DNA of 21,820 nt from an archaeon (GCA_029258815.1 JAPDJZ010000128.1:1-21820); one strand, 5' to 3'. Counted from the first letter of the stretch, positions 1-7,541 are shown. Program-made: numbers and translations. Notes: a model not told the origin generated them from the letters alone.

Positions 1-783
1 CCTCGCCGGGACCGCCCCGGCCTCGTGCAGGGGCTCGACTATGCCCGGCGTCCCGTACTCGGCGAACACGGTCGCTTTCTTGAAGTTGTAGGCCGCTTCG
101 CGCACCTCGTCCAAGGCCTTCTCGAATTCGCGGGGCTTCGCCACCTTGATCTCCCCCATCCCGCTCACGGCCACGGCTTTCAGGTTCTTCGACCCCATAA
201 CGGCTCCGCCCCCGCATCGGCCGGCAACCCTATCGTTCTCCTCAACCACCGCCGCGAAGCGCACGAGCCTTTCACCGGCAGGCCCGATGCAAGCAACCGA
301 GACGTCTCTCAACGCCTCCTCCTCTAGGATCATGCGCGCCGTCTCGTGGGTCCCCCTGCCCCAGAGATGCGAGGCGTCCCTGATCTCGGCCTCGCCGTCG
401 CGGATCCAGAGGTACACCGGCTTCTCCGCTCTACCGGAGACCACTAGAAAGTCATAGCCGGCGAACTTAAGCCTAGGCCCGAAGAACCCCCCGGAGCGGG
501 CCTCGCCCCAGATCCCCGTGAGCGGGGACTTGAAGACTAGGTCGTAGCTTCCCGAGACCGGGAACGGCGTTCCGGTTAGGGGCCCCGTCGCGAAGATTAG
601 TAGGTTGTCCGGCGAGAGGGGGTCTACTCCGGGCCTCAGCTCGTCCCACATGAGCTTAGCCGCGTAGCCCGTTCCGCCGAGGTAGTTTCTCGCGACCTCC
701 CTGTCGAGAGGCTCCGACGCGATCTTCCCCCGACTTAGATCCACCCTAAGAATTCTTCCAGCGTAGCCATACCACTCCTCCAT
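1..783 (-). CDS. Aldehyde ferredoxin oxidoreductase large subunit, N-terminal 261 residues (truncated by window edge)
   Basis: The frame is open from ATG at 783 to the window edge and gives 261 residues of a protein that is usually about 600 long. It starts with the family's typical 'YGYAGRILRVDLSRGK', then 'YLGGTGYAAKLMW', 'GPLTGTPFPVSG', 'SPLTGIWGEARSGGFFG' and 'LKFAGYDFLVVSGRAEKPVYL', with 'GRCGGGAVMGSKNLKA' near residue 195. These belong to AFOR domain 1, which binds the two pterins of a tungsten (or molybdenum) bis-pterin cofactor; the CxxCxxxC cluster ligands lie further on, outside the window. Known members oxidise aldehydes to acids and reduce ferredoxin in the cytoplasm. The substrate cannot be read from this part. 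The gene begins 2 bases after the polyferredoxin stop, with GGTGAG (789-794 on the minus strand) 5 bases before the ATG, so the two are co-translated. The first three residue blocks make the family call firm; subtype is inferred from the partner gene. Confidence 0.93.
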   Translation of the reverse strand, partial: MEEWYGYAGRILRVDLSRGKIASEPLDREVARNYLGGTGYAAKLMWDELRPGVDPLSPDNLLIFATGPLTGTPFPVSGSYDLVFKSPLTGIWGEARSGGFFGPRLKFAGYDFLVVSGRAEKPVYLWIRDGEAEIRDASHLWGRGTHETARMILEEEALRDVSVACIGPAGERLVRFAAVVEENDRVAGRCGGGAVMGSKNLKAVAVSGMGEIKVAKPREFEKALDEVREAAYNFKKATVFAEYGTPGIVEPLHEAGAVPAR

Positions 784-785
784 GG

Positions 786-1235
786 CTACTCACCTAGAAG
801 CCTAACCAATAAGCTCCTCTTAGCCGACGCCGCCTCATTCAAGTCCACAAATAGGAGAGCGGCCTCGGGACACTCCTTAACGCAGGCCGGATCGCCACCG
901 CATAGATCGCACTTAATCGCCTTACCGGTCTCCGAATCCAGTACGACGAGCCCCCAGGGGCAGGCTCTAACGCAGAAGCCGCATCCAACGCACTTCTCCT
1001 CGTCCACCACCACGGCCCCCGTCTTCGCGTCCCTGCTCAACGCCCCAGCCGGACAAGCGCCCACGCATAAGCCGCACTGATTACAGAAGATAGGGTAGTC
1101 TATCCTGCGCTTAGCCCTCACGACCCATATCCTGGATTTCGATGGGGAGAAGCTTTGAGCATGGGCGTAAGAGCAAGCGAGAACGCACCGCTGGCATCCG
1201 GTGCAGCGCTCCGGCAAGGCAACTAAAGTCTTCAT
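786..1235 (-). CDS. Four-cluster [4Fe-4S] ferredoxin subunit (AorA/HydN/YdhY-like)
   Basis: This 149-residue protein carries sixteen cysteines in four cluster motifs: CTGCQRCVLAC at residues 11-21, CNQCGLCVGACP, CVGCGFCVRACP and CDLCGGDPACVKECP. It is a small soluble electron-transfer protein of the type that pairs with AOR-family subunits (AorA/AorB of Aromatoleum, YdhY/YdhV of E. coli, BamC/BamB), so it probably takes electrons from the downstream AOR. A longer frame begins at 1292, but I chose ATG 1235. The family motif starts 10 residues after it, and a TATA box at 1259-1266 is centred about 27 bases upstream, which fits a leaderless transcript. It is divergent from the kinase at 1334 and forms an operon with AOR. 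The family is firm; the electron partner is inferred from the overlap-like spacing. Confidence 0.9.
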   Translation of the reverse strand: MKTLVALPERCTGCQRCVLACSYAHAQSFSPSKSRIWVVRAKRRIDYPIFCNQCGLCVGACPAGALSRDAKTGAVVVDEEKCVGCGFCVRACPWGLVVLDSETGKAIKCDLCGGDPACVKECPEAALLFVDLNEAASAKRSLLVRLLGE

Positions 1236-1258
1236 GCAGATCTCTGAGTTGACGAGCC

Positions 1259-1266
1259 TTATAAAA
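1259..1266 (-). promoter_or_regulatory. TATA box of the polyferredoxin-AOR operon
   Basis: Read on the minus strand this is TTTTATAA preceded by purine-rich GAAAGAT, a plausible BRE. Its centre lies about 27 bases before ATG 1235, so the transcript would start at or next to the start codon. Confidence 0.65.
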
Positions 1267-1293
1267 TCTTTCCAGAAGAGGGCGCGGGGCAAC

Positions 1294-1300
1294 CTTTATC
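1294..1300 (+). promoter_or_regulatory. Probable TATA box of the FGGY kinase
   Basis: CTTTATC lies 27 bases before an out-of-frame ATG at 1324 and 37 bases before the in-frame TTG at 1334. No Shine-Dalgarno sequence is visible before the TTG. The position fits the leaderless pattern of neighbouring genes better with the ATG than with the TTG. Confidence 0.45.
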
Positions 1301-1333
1301 TCCAGCTGCGCAACCACTCATTAATGACTTATC

Positions 1334-2863
1334 TTGAGCGGGGAAAGGGATGTTGTCATAGTTTTCGACTGCGGGTCATCGAAACTTAGGATAGCCGCCC
1401 TCGATGAAGCTTGTAGGATAGTTGCTCAGGAGAGCGCTCCAAATTCTCCTAAGCCTCAGCCGGGCGGAGAACCCACTTGGAGGATCTGGGATTTGGAGGA
1501 GATCTGGGGGAAGCTGTGCGCTCTAACTAGGAGGTTGATGAAGTCCATCGAGGGGCGGTTCAACCCGATAGCCACGACGATAGCGACTTGGGGGGCCGAC
1601 GGCGTCCCGATCAAGCGCGATGGAACGACGACGTATTACGCGATCTCGTGGATGTGCCCTAGAACAAGCCGAATAGCCGAGGAGATCTCCAAGAAGATGG
1701 ATCCGTGGGAGATCTTCAGAATAACGGGATACCAGATCATCGTCTTCAATACGCTTCACAGGTTGATCTGGCTTAGGAGGCACGCTCCATCAGCCCTCGA
1801 AGAAGCTCATACGTGGCTCATGATGCCGGGCTACTTCTCCTACAAGCTGACGGGCGCGCTCCACATCGATCCAACGAGCGGCTCGACCATGATGGCCATG
1901 GACCTAGGTAAGCGGGACTGGTCCGAGGAGATGCTAGCACTAGCCGGCCTCGATCCAAGCTTCTTCCCGGAGTGGAGGGAGCCGGGCGAGGTTCTCGGAG
2001 AGGTTACGGAGGAGGCCGCTAGGCAGACCGGGCTTCCCAGAGGGCTTCCGGTCGTGGTTGGAGGCCATGACACCCAGTTCGCCATCCTAGCCGCGAACCC
2101 CGCAGCCGATCAGGCGGCTCTCTCGAGCGGAACTTGGGAGATCCTAGCCCTCAGATTGAATAGGTATGATCCGAGCAGGGAGGCCTACGAGCTGGGCGTA
2201 GTTATCGAGGCCGATGTTGAGCCCGGCTTCTGGAATCCGCAGTTTCTCATGCCGGCGTCCTTGGTATTGGAGTGGGTCAGGAGGCTGATGTATCGCGAGG
2301 AGGTCGAAAACGTCTACGAGGTCATGGTCGGGGAGGCTGAGCGCGTCCCAGCCGGGGCAGGCGGCCTAATACTCCTGCCGAGCTTTATGCCCGACACCGG
2401 GCCGACGAAGGCTTACGGAATTCCCGGCGTCATCCTAGGCCTAACCCCCTTCGTGGAGAGGGGTCATATTTATCGAGCAGCCTTGGAGGGGTTATCCTAC
2501 CAGCTTCGCTTAGCCATCGAAGGGCTTGAGAAGGCTTTCGGGGTGAAGCTCTCGGGAGTGAAGGTCGTTGGAGGCGGGTCGAAGAATAGGCTCTGGAATA
2601 AGATTAGAGCGGACGTAACCGGGCGGCTCATAGTCACCTCTAGGATTAGGGAGGCGACGGTGGCCGGAGCGGCCCTCACGGCCTTTAAAGGAGCTGGCAG
2701 GTTCAGGAGCTTTAAGGAGGCCCTCGCGAGCATGGAGGCGGGGTTGGAGAGCCATGCTCCCGGTGAGAGCTCCGGGAAATATGATGAGCTCTACAAGGTC
2801 TATCTCGAGCTGTATCCAGTCCTAGCGGGGGCTCTAAAAAGGGTTAAGGGAGGCCGGAGGTAG
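1334..2863 (+). CDS. fucK: FGGY-family carbohydrate kinase, L-fuculokinase-like
   Basis: The 509-residue protein has the ASKHA fold. The N-terminal phosphate loop is VFDCGSSK (residues 10-17), the catalytic Asp is D246 in GGHDTQF, and the second nucleotide-binding region is GGGSKNRLWNKI. Several stretches resemble E. coli L-fuculokinase as I remember it: SWMCPRT, FNTLHRLIWL, LSSGTWEIL, VLEWVRRL and RGHIYRAALEGLSYQL. It would phosphorylate a ketose such as L-fuculose at C1; L-rhamnulose or another ketose is possible. Length is normal for the family. The only usable in-frame start is TTG 1334, because TGA at 1325 closes the frame upstream; a one-base shift at the 5' end is discussed in the findings. 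It converges on a sugar isomerase with only 4 bases between stops, so the two may form an isomerase-kinase pair. Subfamily call is good, exact sugar unproven. Confidence 0.85.
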   Translation: MSGERDVVIVFDCGSSKLRIAALDEACRIVAQESAPNSPKPQPGGEPTWRIWDLEEIWGKLCALTRRLMKSIEGRFNPIATTIATWGADGVPIKRDGTTTYYAISWMCPRTSRIAEEISKKMDPWEIFRITGYQIIVFNTLHRLIWLRRHAPSALEEAHTWLMMPGYFSYKLTGALHIDPTSGSTMMAMDLGKRDWSEEMLALAGLDPSFFPEWREPGEVLGEVTEEAARQTGLPRGLPVVVGGHDTQFAILAANPAADQAALSSGTWEILALRLNRYDPSREAYELGVVIEADVEPGFWNPQFLMPASLVLEWVRRLMYREEVENVYEVMVGEAERVPAGAGGLILLPSFMPDTGPTKAYGIPGVILGLTPFVERGHIYRAALEGLSYQLRLAIEGLEKAFGVKLSGVKVVGGGSKNRLWNKIRADVTGRLIVTSRIREATVAGAALTAFKGAGRFRSFKEALASMEAGLESHAPGESSGKYDELYKVYLELYPVLAGALKRVKGGRR

Positions 2864-2867
2864 GAGG

Positions 2868-3833
2868 CTACTCGAAGGCTTTGCGTAGGACTACCGCCGT
2901 CTCCGCGGGATCTCCGACCTCTATGCATCTCTCGAGCTCGCTCATTCCGATCTTATCGACGAGGCTCTCAACGCATTTCATCATCCTTATCGATTCCTCG
3001 CAAATCCTCCGAACGTTCTCCCTAAACGGGTAAACGTCTATCGAGATCCAGCCCTCGTAATTCAGCTTCTTCAGCCAGAAGAAGATCTCGATGTAATCCC
3101 AGAAGTTTATCGAGGCGGAGAGTAGGTCGTGATCCCAGTCCCGGTAGTTATCGTTCGCGTGGAGGTGGAAGAGCTTGCCGCGCTTCTGGAGGAGGACTAG
3201 GGATTCCGCGGGATTTTCTCCAGCTTGGAGCGCGTGCCCTATGTCGAGGGTTACGCCGACGTTCTTGAGGCCGATGTCCTCGACGAGGAGAAGAGCCTTC
3301 CCGACCGAGCTCACTAGGAGGTGGGTCCTCGGCTCCTTAACCTTATACTCGACGGCCACCCTCACGTTAGAGTCGTGGGATGCTACCTCCCTCACCCCCT
3401 CAACGAACCAATCCCAGAGCTTCCCGTAATCCGCCTGAAGCGGGTAATCGTAGCCGTCCTGACCGGGCCAGATGTTTATGGTCTTGCAGCCGAGCTCCTT
3501 AGCTGCCTCGACCGCCTCTATGCAGAGCTTTACAGCCTCCCTTCTAGTCTTCTCATCTCTGCTAGCTAGGGTTCCCCGAATCCACCTGAGCTCGGTGAAG
3601 AGGTCCGGTATTATGGAGGCGACGCTCAGCCCCTTCTCCCTCAGAAGGCTCTTCACCTTATCCAGCTCATCGTACTTGAACTCCATCGGGTAGATCACTT
3701 CGACGCCGCTCGCTCCATCAACCCTCGACGCCTCCTCAGCCCGCTCCTCCAAACTCTTCGGAGGATGATAGGTTAGGAACCTGTCGGAGAGCTGGCCGAA
3801 GAGCCAGAGCCCGATAGCATACTTCACGTTCAT
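2868..3833 (-). CDS. Sugar isomerase/epimerase, xylose-isomerase-like TIM barrel
   Basis: The 321-residue protein has the AP-endonuclease-2/xylose-isomerase fold. Likely metal ligands are E162 (VEYKVKEPRTH), D197 and H200 (TLDIGHAL), a His of LFHLHANDN (223 or 225) and D266 (ISIDVYPF). The WPGQDGYDYPLQADY segment near 122-136 resembles L-rhamnose isomerase-type and ketose 3-epimerase-type enzymes. It should interconvert an aldose and a ketose, or ketose epimers, with a divalent metal. Which one cannot be told from sequence alone. Start ATG 3833 fits a TATA box centred about 25 bases upstream. The stop lies 4 bases from the stop of the converging fuculokinase-like gene, which suggests that this enzyme makes the ketose that the kinase phosphorylates. 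That link is inference. Confidence 0.82.
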   Translation of the reverse strand: MNVKYAIGLWLFGQLSDRFLTYHPPKSLEERAEEASRVDGASGVEVIYPMEFKYDELDKVKSLLREKGLSVASIIPDLFTELRWIRGTLASRDEKTRREAVKLCIEAVEAAKELGCKTINIWPGQDGYDYPLQADYGKLWDWFVEGVREVASHDSNVRVAVEYKVKEPRTHLLVSSVGKALLLVEDIGLKNVGVTLDIGHALQAGENPAESLVLLQKRGKLFHLHANDNYRDWDHDLLSASINFWDYIEIFFWLKKLNYEGWISIDVYPFRENVRRICEESIRMMKCVESLVDKIGMSELERCIEVGDPAETAVVLRKAFE

Positions 3834-3853
3834 GCCGATAAAATTCGCGCAGG

Positions 3854-3861
3854 ATATATAT
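3854..3861 (-). promoter_or_regulatory. TATA box of the sugar isomerase gene
   Basis: ATATATAT is centred about 25 bases before ATG 3833 on the minus strand, leaving essentially no leader. The next gene on this strand ends at 3896, so the element sits in its own 62-base gap. Confidence 0.65.
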
Positions 3862-3895
3862 GCGTTTCCATGGAGGCCGAGCCTTAAGTTCGGAA

Positions 3896-4633
3896 TTAAT
3901 CCTGAGACCGCGCCAGCTCGCTAATCATCCTTTCGTAGGCTTCTAAGCATCTCTTCCTCAATATTTTCACGGCGCCTTCGATATCGCTTTGGCCGAAGAT
4001 GGCGGTTCCGGCTATTATGATGCTCGCCCCCGCCTCGACAACCGCTCCGGCGTTCTCGTGATCAATTCCCCCATCGACCGCTATGTCGAGGGGCAGCCTC
4101 CGCTTGAGCAGAGCCCTCCTAAGCCTCCTGATCTTGCCCATCATGCCGGGGATGAATTTCTGGCCCCCGAACCCCGGATCCACGCACATTACGAGAACCG
4201 AGTCCACCCCGTTGAGCAGGTAGGTTAGGTGGGTTAGGGGCGTCGCGGGATTGAGCGCCACCCCGACCCTCACCCCCCTATCCCTTATCGACTGGATTAG
4301 CCTGAACATGTTTTTCGAGGATTCGACGTGAACGACTACCATATCGGCTCCTGCGTCGATCACCGGCTCCACCAAGCTCTCGGGATTATCCACCATCAGA
4401 TGGGCCATAAACGTCATGTCCGTCGCCCGCCTCAGCCACCTGATTACGAGGGGGCCGAAGGTTAGGTTTGGAACGAAGTGTCCGTCCATTATATCGAAGT
4501 GCAGCATCTCGGCCTCCGCCCGCTCGACCGCCTTAACCTGATCCTCAAGCCTTCTGAAGTCCGCCGAGAGGAGGGACGGCGCGATCTTGGGGGCCGGCAC
4601 GAGCTCGCGTAAGCTCGACTTCGACATCGGCAT
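3896..4633 (-). CDS. rpe: Ribulose-phosphate 3-epimerase
   Basis: The 245-residue protein carries the family signatures IAPSLLSADF (17-26), LHFDIMDGHFVPNLTFGP with metal ligands H45 and D47, FMAHLMVDNPE, VMCVDPGFGGQKFIP, IAVDGGI and IIAGTAIF. It interconverts D-ribulose 5-phosphate and D-xylulose 5-phosphate in a (beta/alpha)8 barrel; the allulose-6-phosphate 3-epimerase branch has the same motifs and cannot be excluded. The usual TVNPGFGGQ is CVDPGFGGQ here. Start ATG 4631-4633 has GGAGG 9 bases upstream (4643-4647). It begins 18 bases after the stop of the membrane protein at 4652, so the two are likely co-transcribed. Many archaea make pentoses through the ribulose monophosphate route and lack this enzyme, so its presence says something about the sugar metabolism here. 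Confidence 0.92.
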   Translation of the reverse strand: MPMSKSSLRELVPAPKIAPSLLSADFRRLEDQVKAVERAEAEMLHFDIMDGHFVPNLTFGPLVIRWLRRATDMTFMAHLMVDNPESLVEPVIDAGADMVVVHVESSKNMFRLIQSIRDRGVRVGVALNPATPLTHLTYLLNGVDSVLVMCVDPGFGGQKFIPGMMGKIRRLRRALLKRRLPLDIAVDGGIDHENAGAVVEAGASIIIAGTAIFGQSDIEGAVKILRKRCLEAYERMISELARSQD

Positions 4634-4651
4634 AGCCGTCGCCCTCCAAGA

Positions 4652-5284
4652 TCACTTTCTCCCGCGCTTGGCCCTCCTCTCTTCCAAAGCCCTTTCCCAG
4701 AACTCTCCGAAGAAGAACCAAGCGGAGAATATCGCCAGCGAGGCGCCTATGCCTATGGCGAGGCCCGTGTAGAGAGCGTGTTTCACCGGCTCGCTTAAGG
4801 CTGTTACGTCTATGAGCATGGCCGTTAGGAGGAGCATCATTATGAATATCAGGTATCCCCTGAGCCTGCTCTCGACCCTGATCTTCTCGATCATCCAAGA
4901 GAATCCCGCGAAGATTATCATGGCGAGCAGGATTAGGCTGATTATCCTAGCCCCGTACATTAGGAGGTTGTTAGCGATCTCGACGTAAGCCTCTCCGAGG
5001 AAGATGTTTATCAGGGCGTATAGGGAGGCTAAGGCGACCCCGATGTAGAAGACAGCCAAGATTATCGAGCTGAGCGTTACCGGAAGCCTAGCGCCCGTGG
5101 TCTTCTCGAGAAGCTCGTCGACGTTCGCGAGCTTGAGAAGCTTCCTGATGAATCCTCCAACGAGCTTTAGGATCGCGAAAGCGGCCACGATTACGATTAT
5201 GGCGAGTATGAGCTTCGGGATGAGCTCTATCAGCTCGCGCGCAAGCTCCGACGCGAACTTCTCTAAGGCTTCCTCCACCATCAT
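4652..5284 (-). CDS. Membrane protein with MscS-like TM-helix repeat
   Basis: This protein of about 210 residues has roughly five or six hydrophobic segments and a basic tail (ERRAKRGRK). The first segment and following loop (IIVIVAAFAILKLVGG, then LANVDELLEKTTG) match the conserved TM-helix unit found in small-conductance channel-like proteins. The protein at 6799 carries the same pattern, but the glycine-rich pore-like stretch at its C-terminus is absent here. The function is therefore unknown; channel or membrane-organising protein are both possible. Starts at TTG 5296, ATG 5284 and ATG 5281 are in frame. I prefer 5284 because a TATA element at 5315-5321 puts the transcript start near 5291. 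It leads a likely two-gene operon with ribulose-phosphate epimerase. Confidence 0.7.
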   Translation of the reverse strand: MMVEEALEKFASELARELIELIPKLILAIIVIVAAFAILKLVGGFIRKLLKLANVDELLEKTTGARLPVTLSSIILAVFYIGVALASLYALINIFLGEAYVEIANNLLMYGARIISLILLAMIIFAGFSWMIEKIRVESRLRGYLIFIMMLLLTAMLIDVTALSEPVKHALYTGLAIGIGASLAIFSAWFFFGEFWERALEERRAKRGRK

Positions 5285-5314
5285 CACACCAATCAAACTC
5301 TAGCCTCAGCACCG

Positions 5315-5321
5315 TATTTTA
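5315..5321 (-). promoter_or_regulatory. Probable TATA box of the membrane protein-rpe operon
   Basis: TAAAATA on the minus strand is centred about 34 bases before ATG 5284, which would leave a leader of about 7 bases. It lies in the short gap after the MFS transporter stop at 5337. Confidence 0.5.
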
Positions 5322-5336
5322 GTTTAGGCCAACGGC

Positions 5337-6743
5337 TTAGCTCAAGCCCCCGGCTAGGAAGAAGATCAGCCTATAGAGGATGTAGAGGAGCATGATGACT
5401 AGGGCTAGGGCGAGGAGCCTGAAGCTCAGCATTATCGTCTCCTTGCTCGTCTCAACCATATACGAGTATCCCGCTATGCTGTTCGAGTAGATGAGGAGGG
5501 AGTAGGTCCTCGCGGCGTGCTCGGGGACCACCGCGACCTCCGGGATCGTCAGGAAGGCTAGGCCCGTCGAGGCGATTATCATGAGCATTACCGACGCGAA
5601 GAGTATCAGGTACTGCTGGCCGAAGAAGATGCCGAAGGGGGTTGCGAGCAGCTGGGCGAGGTTTCCGAGGATGGTCATCATTATGCTCGACCGGATCGCC
5701 CCGAACTCCTTCAAATACCTAGCGAAGAGGAAGTTCCCGAGGAAGCTCGCCCCGGTCCCCATAAGCCCGTTGAACGCCGAGATCCCCACGTGAGCCGCCG
5801 GAACCGGGATTAGGAAGGCCGCTAGGGGCGTGAGCACGGACATCCCAAGAGCGATTCTAAAGGTTCTAAGGGATCTCCTAGCCCAGAGCAGGGAGCCGGC
5901 TATGCTCGAGATCGTCGCCGCGAAGTTCATGGCCGCGGCAACGTAGTCCGGGGCCTTCAAGACCGTCATTAGGTAGGGCGCCCAGAATATTCCGAGGAGG
6001 TTTCCGGAGGCTAGGAAGGCTAGGAAGAAGGCCGAGATGGAGAACATCTGCTCGGGCTTTTCGACGGCCTTAGGTATCTCCGCGCCCTCGAGGTGCCTCA
6101 TATCGGCGAAGAGGAGCATCAGGGTTGACAGGAGGCCGATTAGGGAGCCTACGGCGAAGAGGACCACGAACTTTATCTCGGCCGGGAGGATGGCTAGGAG
6201 GCCTATCGCTCCGAGGGAGCCGATTATGCTGGTAATGTTGTAGGCCGCGGTCCTCTTCGCCGTTACGTCCCTTATTCCCTCCTCGTCGAAGGAGGAGTAG
6301 ATCAGCATATTCATAAAGGATCCTAGGAAGGTCGAGGAGAGGTTTATCAAGGCGTAGAAGAGGGCGATCCCCGCCATATCCCTGAAGAAGATTATGGGTA
6401 TCCAGAAGACCCGCTCGCAAGCGTGGAATATTAGGAACTTGGGCTTAACCCTTCGGACGAGGAAGCTCGGCCGCTTGTAGAGGATCGTCGAGGTTATGGA
6501 TGAGAGCAGGGTCGCCGCCACGAACATGAGGGAGATCCCGGCTATGTCGAAGCCTATCGAGGCCAGGTAGATTACGAAAAGATTCCTAGTAAACGAGAGG
6601 TAGATCCCGGCGAACGCTATCTCTAGGACGAGCAGGAGCTTGAGACCTAGCTTGCTAGACCTCGCGAGCAAGCCTAAGCCTCCAGCTAACCCCGCGACCT
6701 TAAAGATTATCCTCCAGTAATCCGCTCGAGGCAGCCGCTCCAT
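5337..6743 (-). CDS. Major facilitator superfamily transporter
   Basis: The 468-residue protein shows about a dozen hydrophobic segments in two halves. A charged stretch near the middle (ADMRHLEGAEIPKAVEKPEQ) fits the central loop of MFS proteins. The loop after the early helices has basic residues (YKRPSFLVRRVKPK), as in the family. I see no motif that gives the substrate; the distance from the sugar genes on other transcripts makes a sugar role a guess. Start ATG 6743 lies about 30 bases from the centre of the shared TATA element, so the leader would be only a few bases. The gene stands alone on its transcript or runs on into the membrane protein at 5284, 52 bases downstream. Confidence 0.78.
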   Translation of the reverse strand: MERLPRADYWRIIFKVAGLAGGLGLLARSSKLGLKLLLVLEIAFAGIYLSFTRNLFVIYLASIGFDIAGISLMFVAATLLSSITSTILYKRPSFLVRRVKPKFLIFHACERVFWIPIIFFRDMAGIALFYALINLSSTFLGSFMNMLIYSSFDEEGIRDVTAKRTAAYNITSIIGSLGAIGLLAILPAEIKFVVLFAVGSLIGLLSTLMLLFADMRHLEGAEIPKAVEKPEQMFSISAFFLAFLASGNLLGIFWAPYLMTVLKAPDYVAAAMNFAATISSIAGSLLWARRSLRTFRIALGMSVLTPLAAFLIPVPAAHVGISAFNGLMGTGASFLGNFLFARYLKEFGAIRSSIMMTILGNLAQLLATPFGIFFGQQYLILFASVMLMIIASTGLAFLTIPEVAVVPEHAARTYSLLIYSNSIAGYSYMVETSKETIMLSFRLLALALVIMLLYILYRLIFFLAGGLS

Positions 6744-6767
6744 CCGCTCCCGGCGCGGGCAAGCAAC

Positions 6768-6779
6768 CTTTATATAAGG
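6768..6779. promoter_or_regulatory. Shared divergent TATA element (MFS transporter / MscS-like protein)
   Basis: CTTTATATAAGG sits inside a wider inverted repeat, AACCTT-TATAT-AAGGTT (6766-6782). Its centre is about 26 bases before ATG 6799 on the plus strand and 30 bases before ATG 6743 on the minus strand. No second TATA-like sequence exists in the 55-base gap, so one element seems to serve both genes. Confidence 0.65.
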
Positions 6780-6798
6780 TTAATGCAAAAATAAGGTG

Positions 6799-7491
6799 AT
6801 GCTCTACGAATTTCTAGCAAATCTCGGGAAATGGCTTATCGACGCCGTTCCGGACATCATAACCGCGATCATAATCCTGATAATCGGGTGGGCGATCGGG
6901 AGAGGGCTTGGAGCGGCCATAAGCAGGATACTAGATAAGGCGGGGGTCGACGACGCCCTGCGGAAGACCTCGGTCGGGAGGGCGATAGAGAAGTCCGGTA
7001 TCTCGATCCCGAAGTTCTTCGACGTATTGATCCGGGCGTTCATCTACCTGATAGCGGTCTTCGCGGCCGTGAACGTTCTGGGGATAGAGTTCCTAACGCG
7101 CTACATGCAGATGGTTGTCGAGTATCTCCCGAGCTTCATAGCTGGAGTCTTCATCCTGATCTTCGGCCTGATGATCTCCGACTTCGTCGGGGACGCTATA
7201 AAAGCCGTGGGAAGGGAGGCTGGAATCGAATACGCGGGACTGGTGTCCCTCCTAGTTAGGGGGATCATGTACCTCGTCGTTGTAATCATAGGCTTATCGA
7301 CCATGAAAATCGACGTAAGCATACTCTACACGATAATCACGGCTCTCTCGTGGGGGCTCGCGGGCGCGGTCGCGATCGGGGGAGGGATAGCGCTGGGATT
7401 CGGGCTCAGAGACGTCGTGTCGAAGAGGGCTGAGGAATGGGCTGAAAAGGCTCGCGAGGCGGCCAAGGGGTTAGAATCCAAAAAGACCTAA
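6799..7491 (+). CDS. MscS-like TM-helix membrane protein (small-conductance channel-like)
   Basis: The 230-residue protein contains two copies of the conserved TM-helix unit: IIILIIGWAIGRGLG then KAGVDDALRKT, and IAGVFILIFGLMISD then GREAGIEYAG. It ends with a small-residue helix AVAIGGGIALGFGLRD near residue 205, like the pore helix of MscS-family proteins, followed by a charged tail. It lacks the soluble beta domain of true MscS, so gating behaviour is open. Probable role is a small channel or membrane stress protein. GTG 6796 and ATG 6799 are both possible; I chose ATG because the shared TATA box is 26 bases from it. It resembles the protein at 4652-5284, on the other side of the MFS gene. 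Confidence 0.78.
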   Translation: MLYEFLANLGKWLIDAVPDIITAIIILIIGWAIGRGLGAAISRILDKAGVDDALRKTSVGRAIEKSGISIPKFFDVLIRAFIYLIAVFAAVNVLGIEFLTRYMQMVVEYLPSFIAGVFILIFGLMISDFVGDAIKAVGREAGIEYAGLVSLLVRGIMYLVVVIIGLSTMKIDVSILYTIITALSWGLAGAVAIGGGIALGFGLRDVVSKRAEEWAEKAREAAKGLESKKT

Positions 7492-7496
7492 AACAC

Positions 7497-7514
7497 CCTC
7501 TTATTTTATCTCTT
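7497..7514 (+). terminator. T-rich tract after the MscS-like gene, possible terminator
   Basis: A pyrimidine-rich run (CCTCTTATTTTATCTCTT) follows the stop at 7491 by a few bases and has no hairpin. Archaeal terminators are often simple T-rich tracts; this one is interrupted, so support is modest. Confidence 0.35.
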
Positions 7515-7541
7515 AACGCGAGCGCCTTCCCCGGAGAACAT

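Noticed and set aside
7497..7514. Hairpin terminator after the MscS-like gene
   Set aside because: No stem of useful length was found; only an interrupted pyrimidine-rich tract is present, so it is reported as a weak T-rich terminator.
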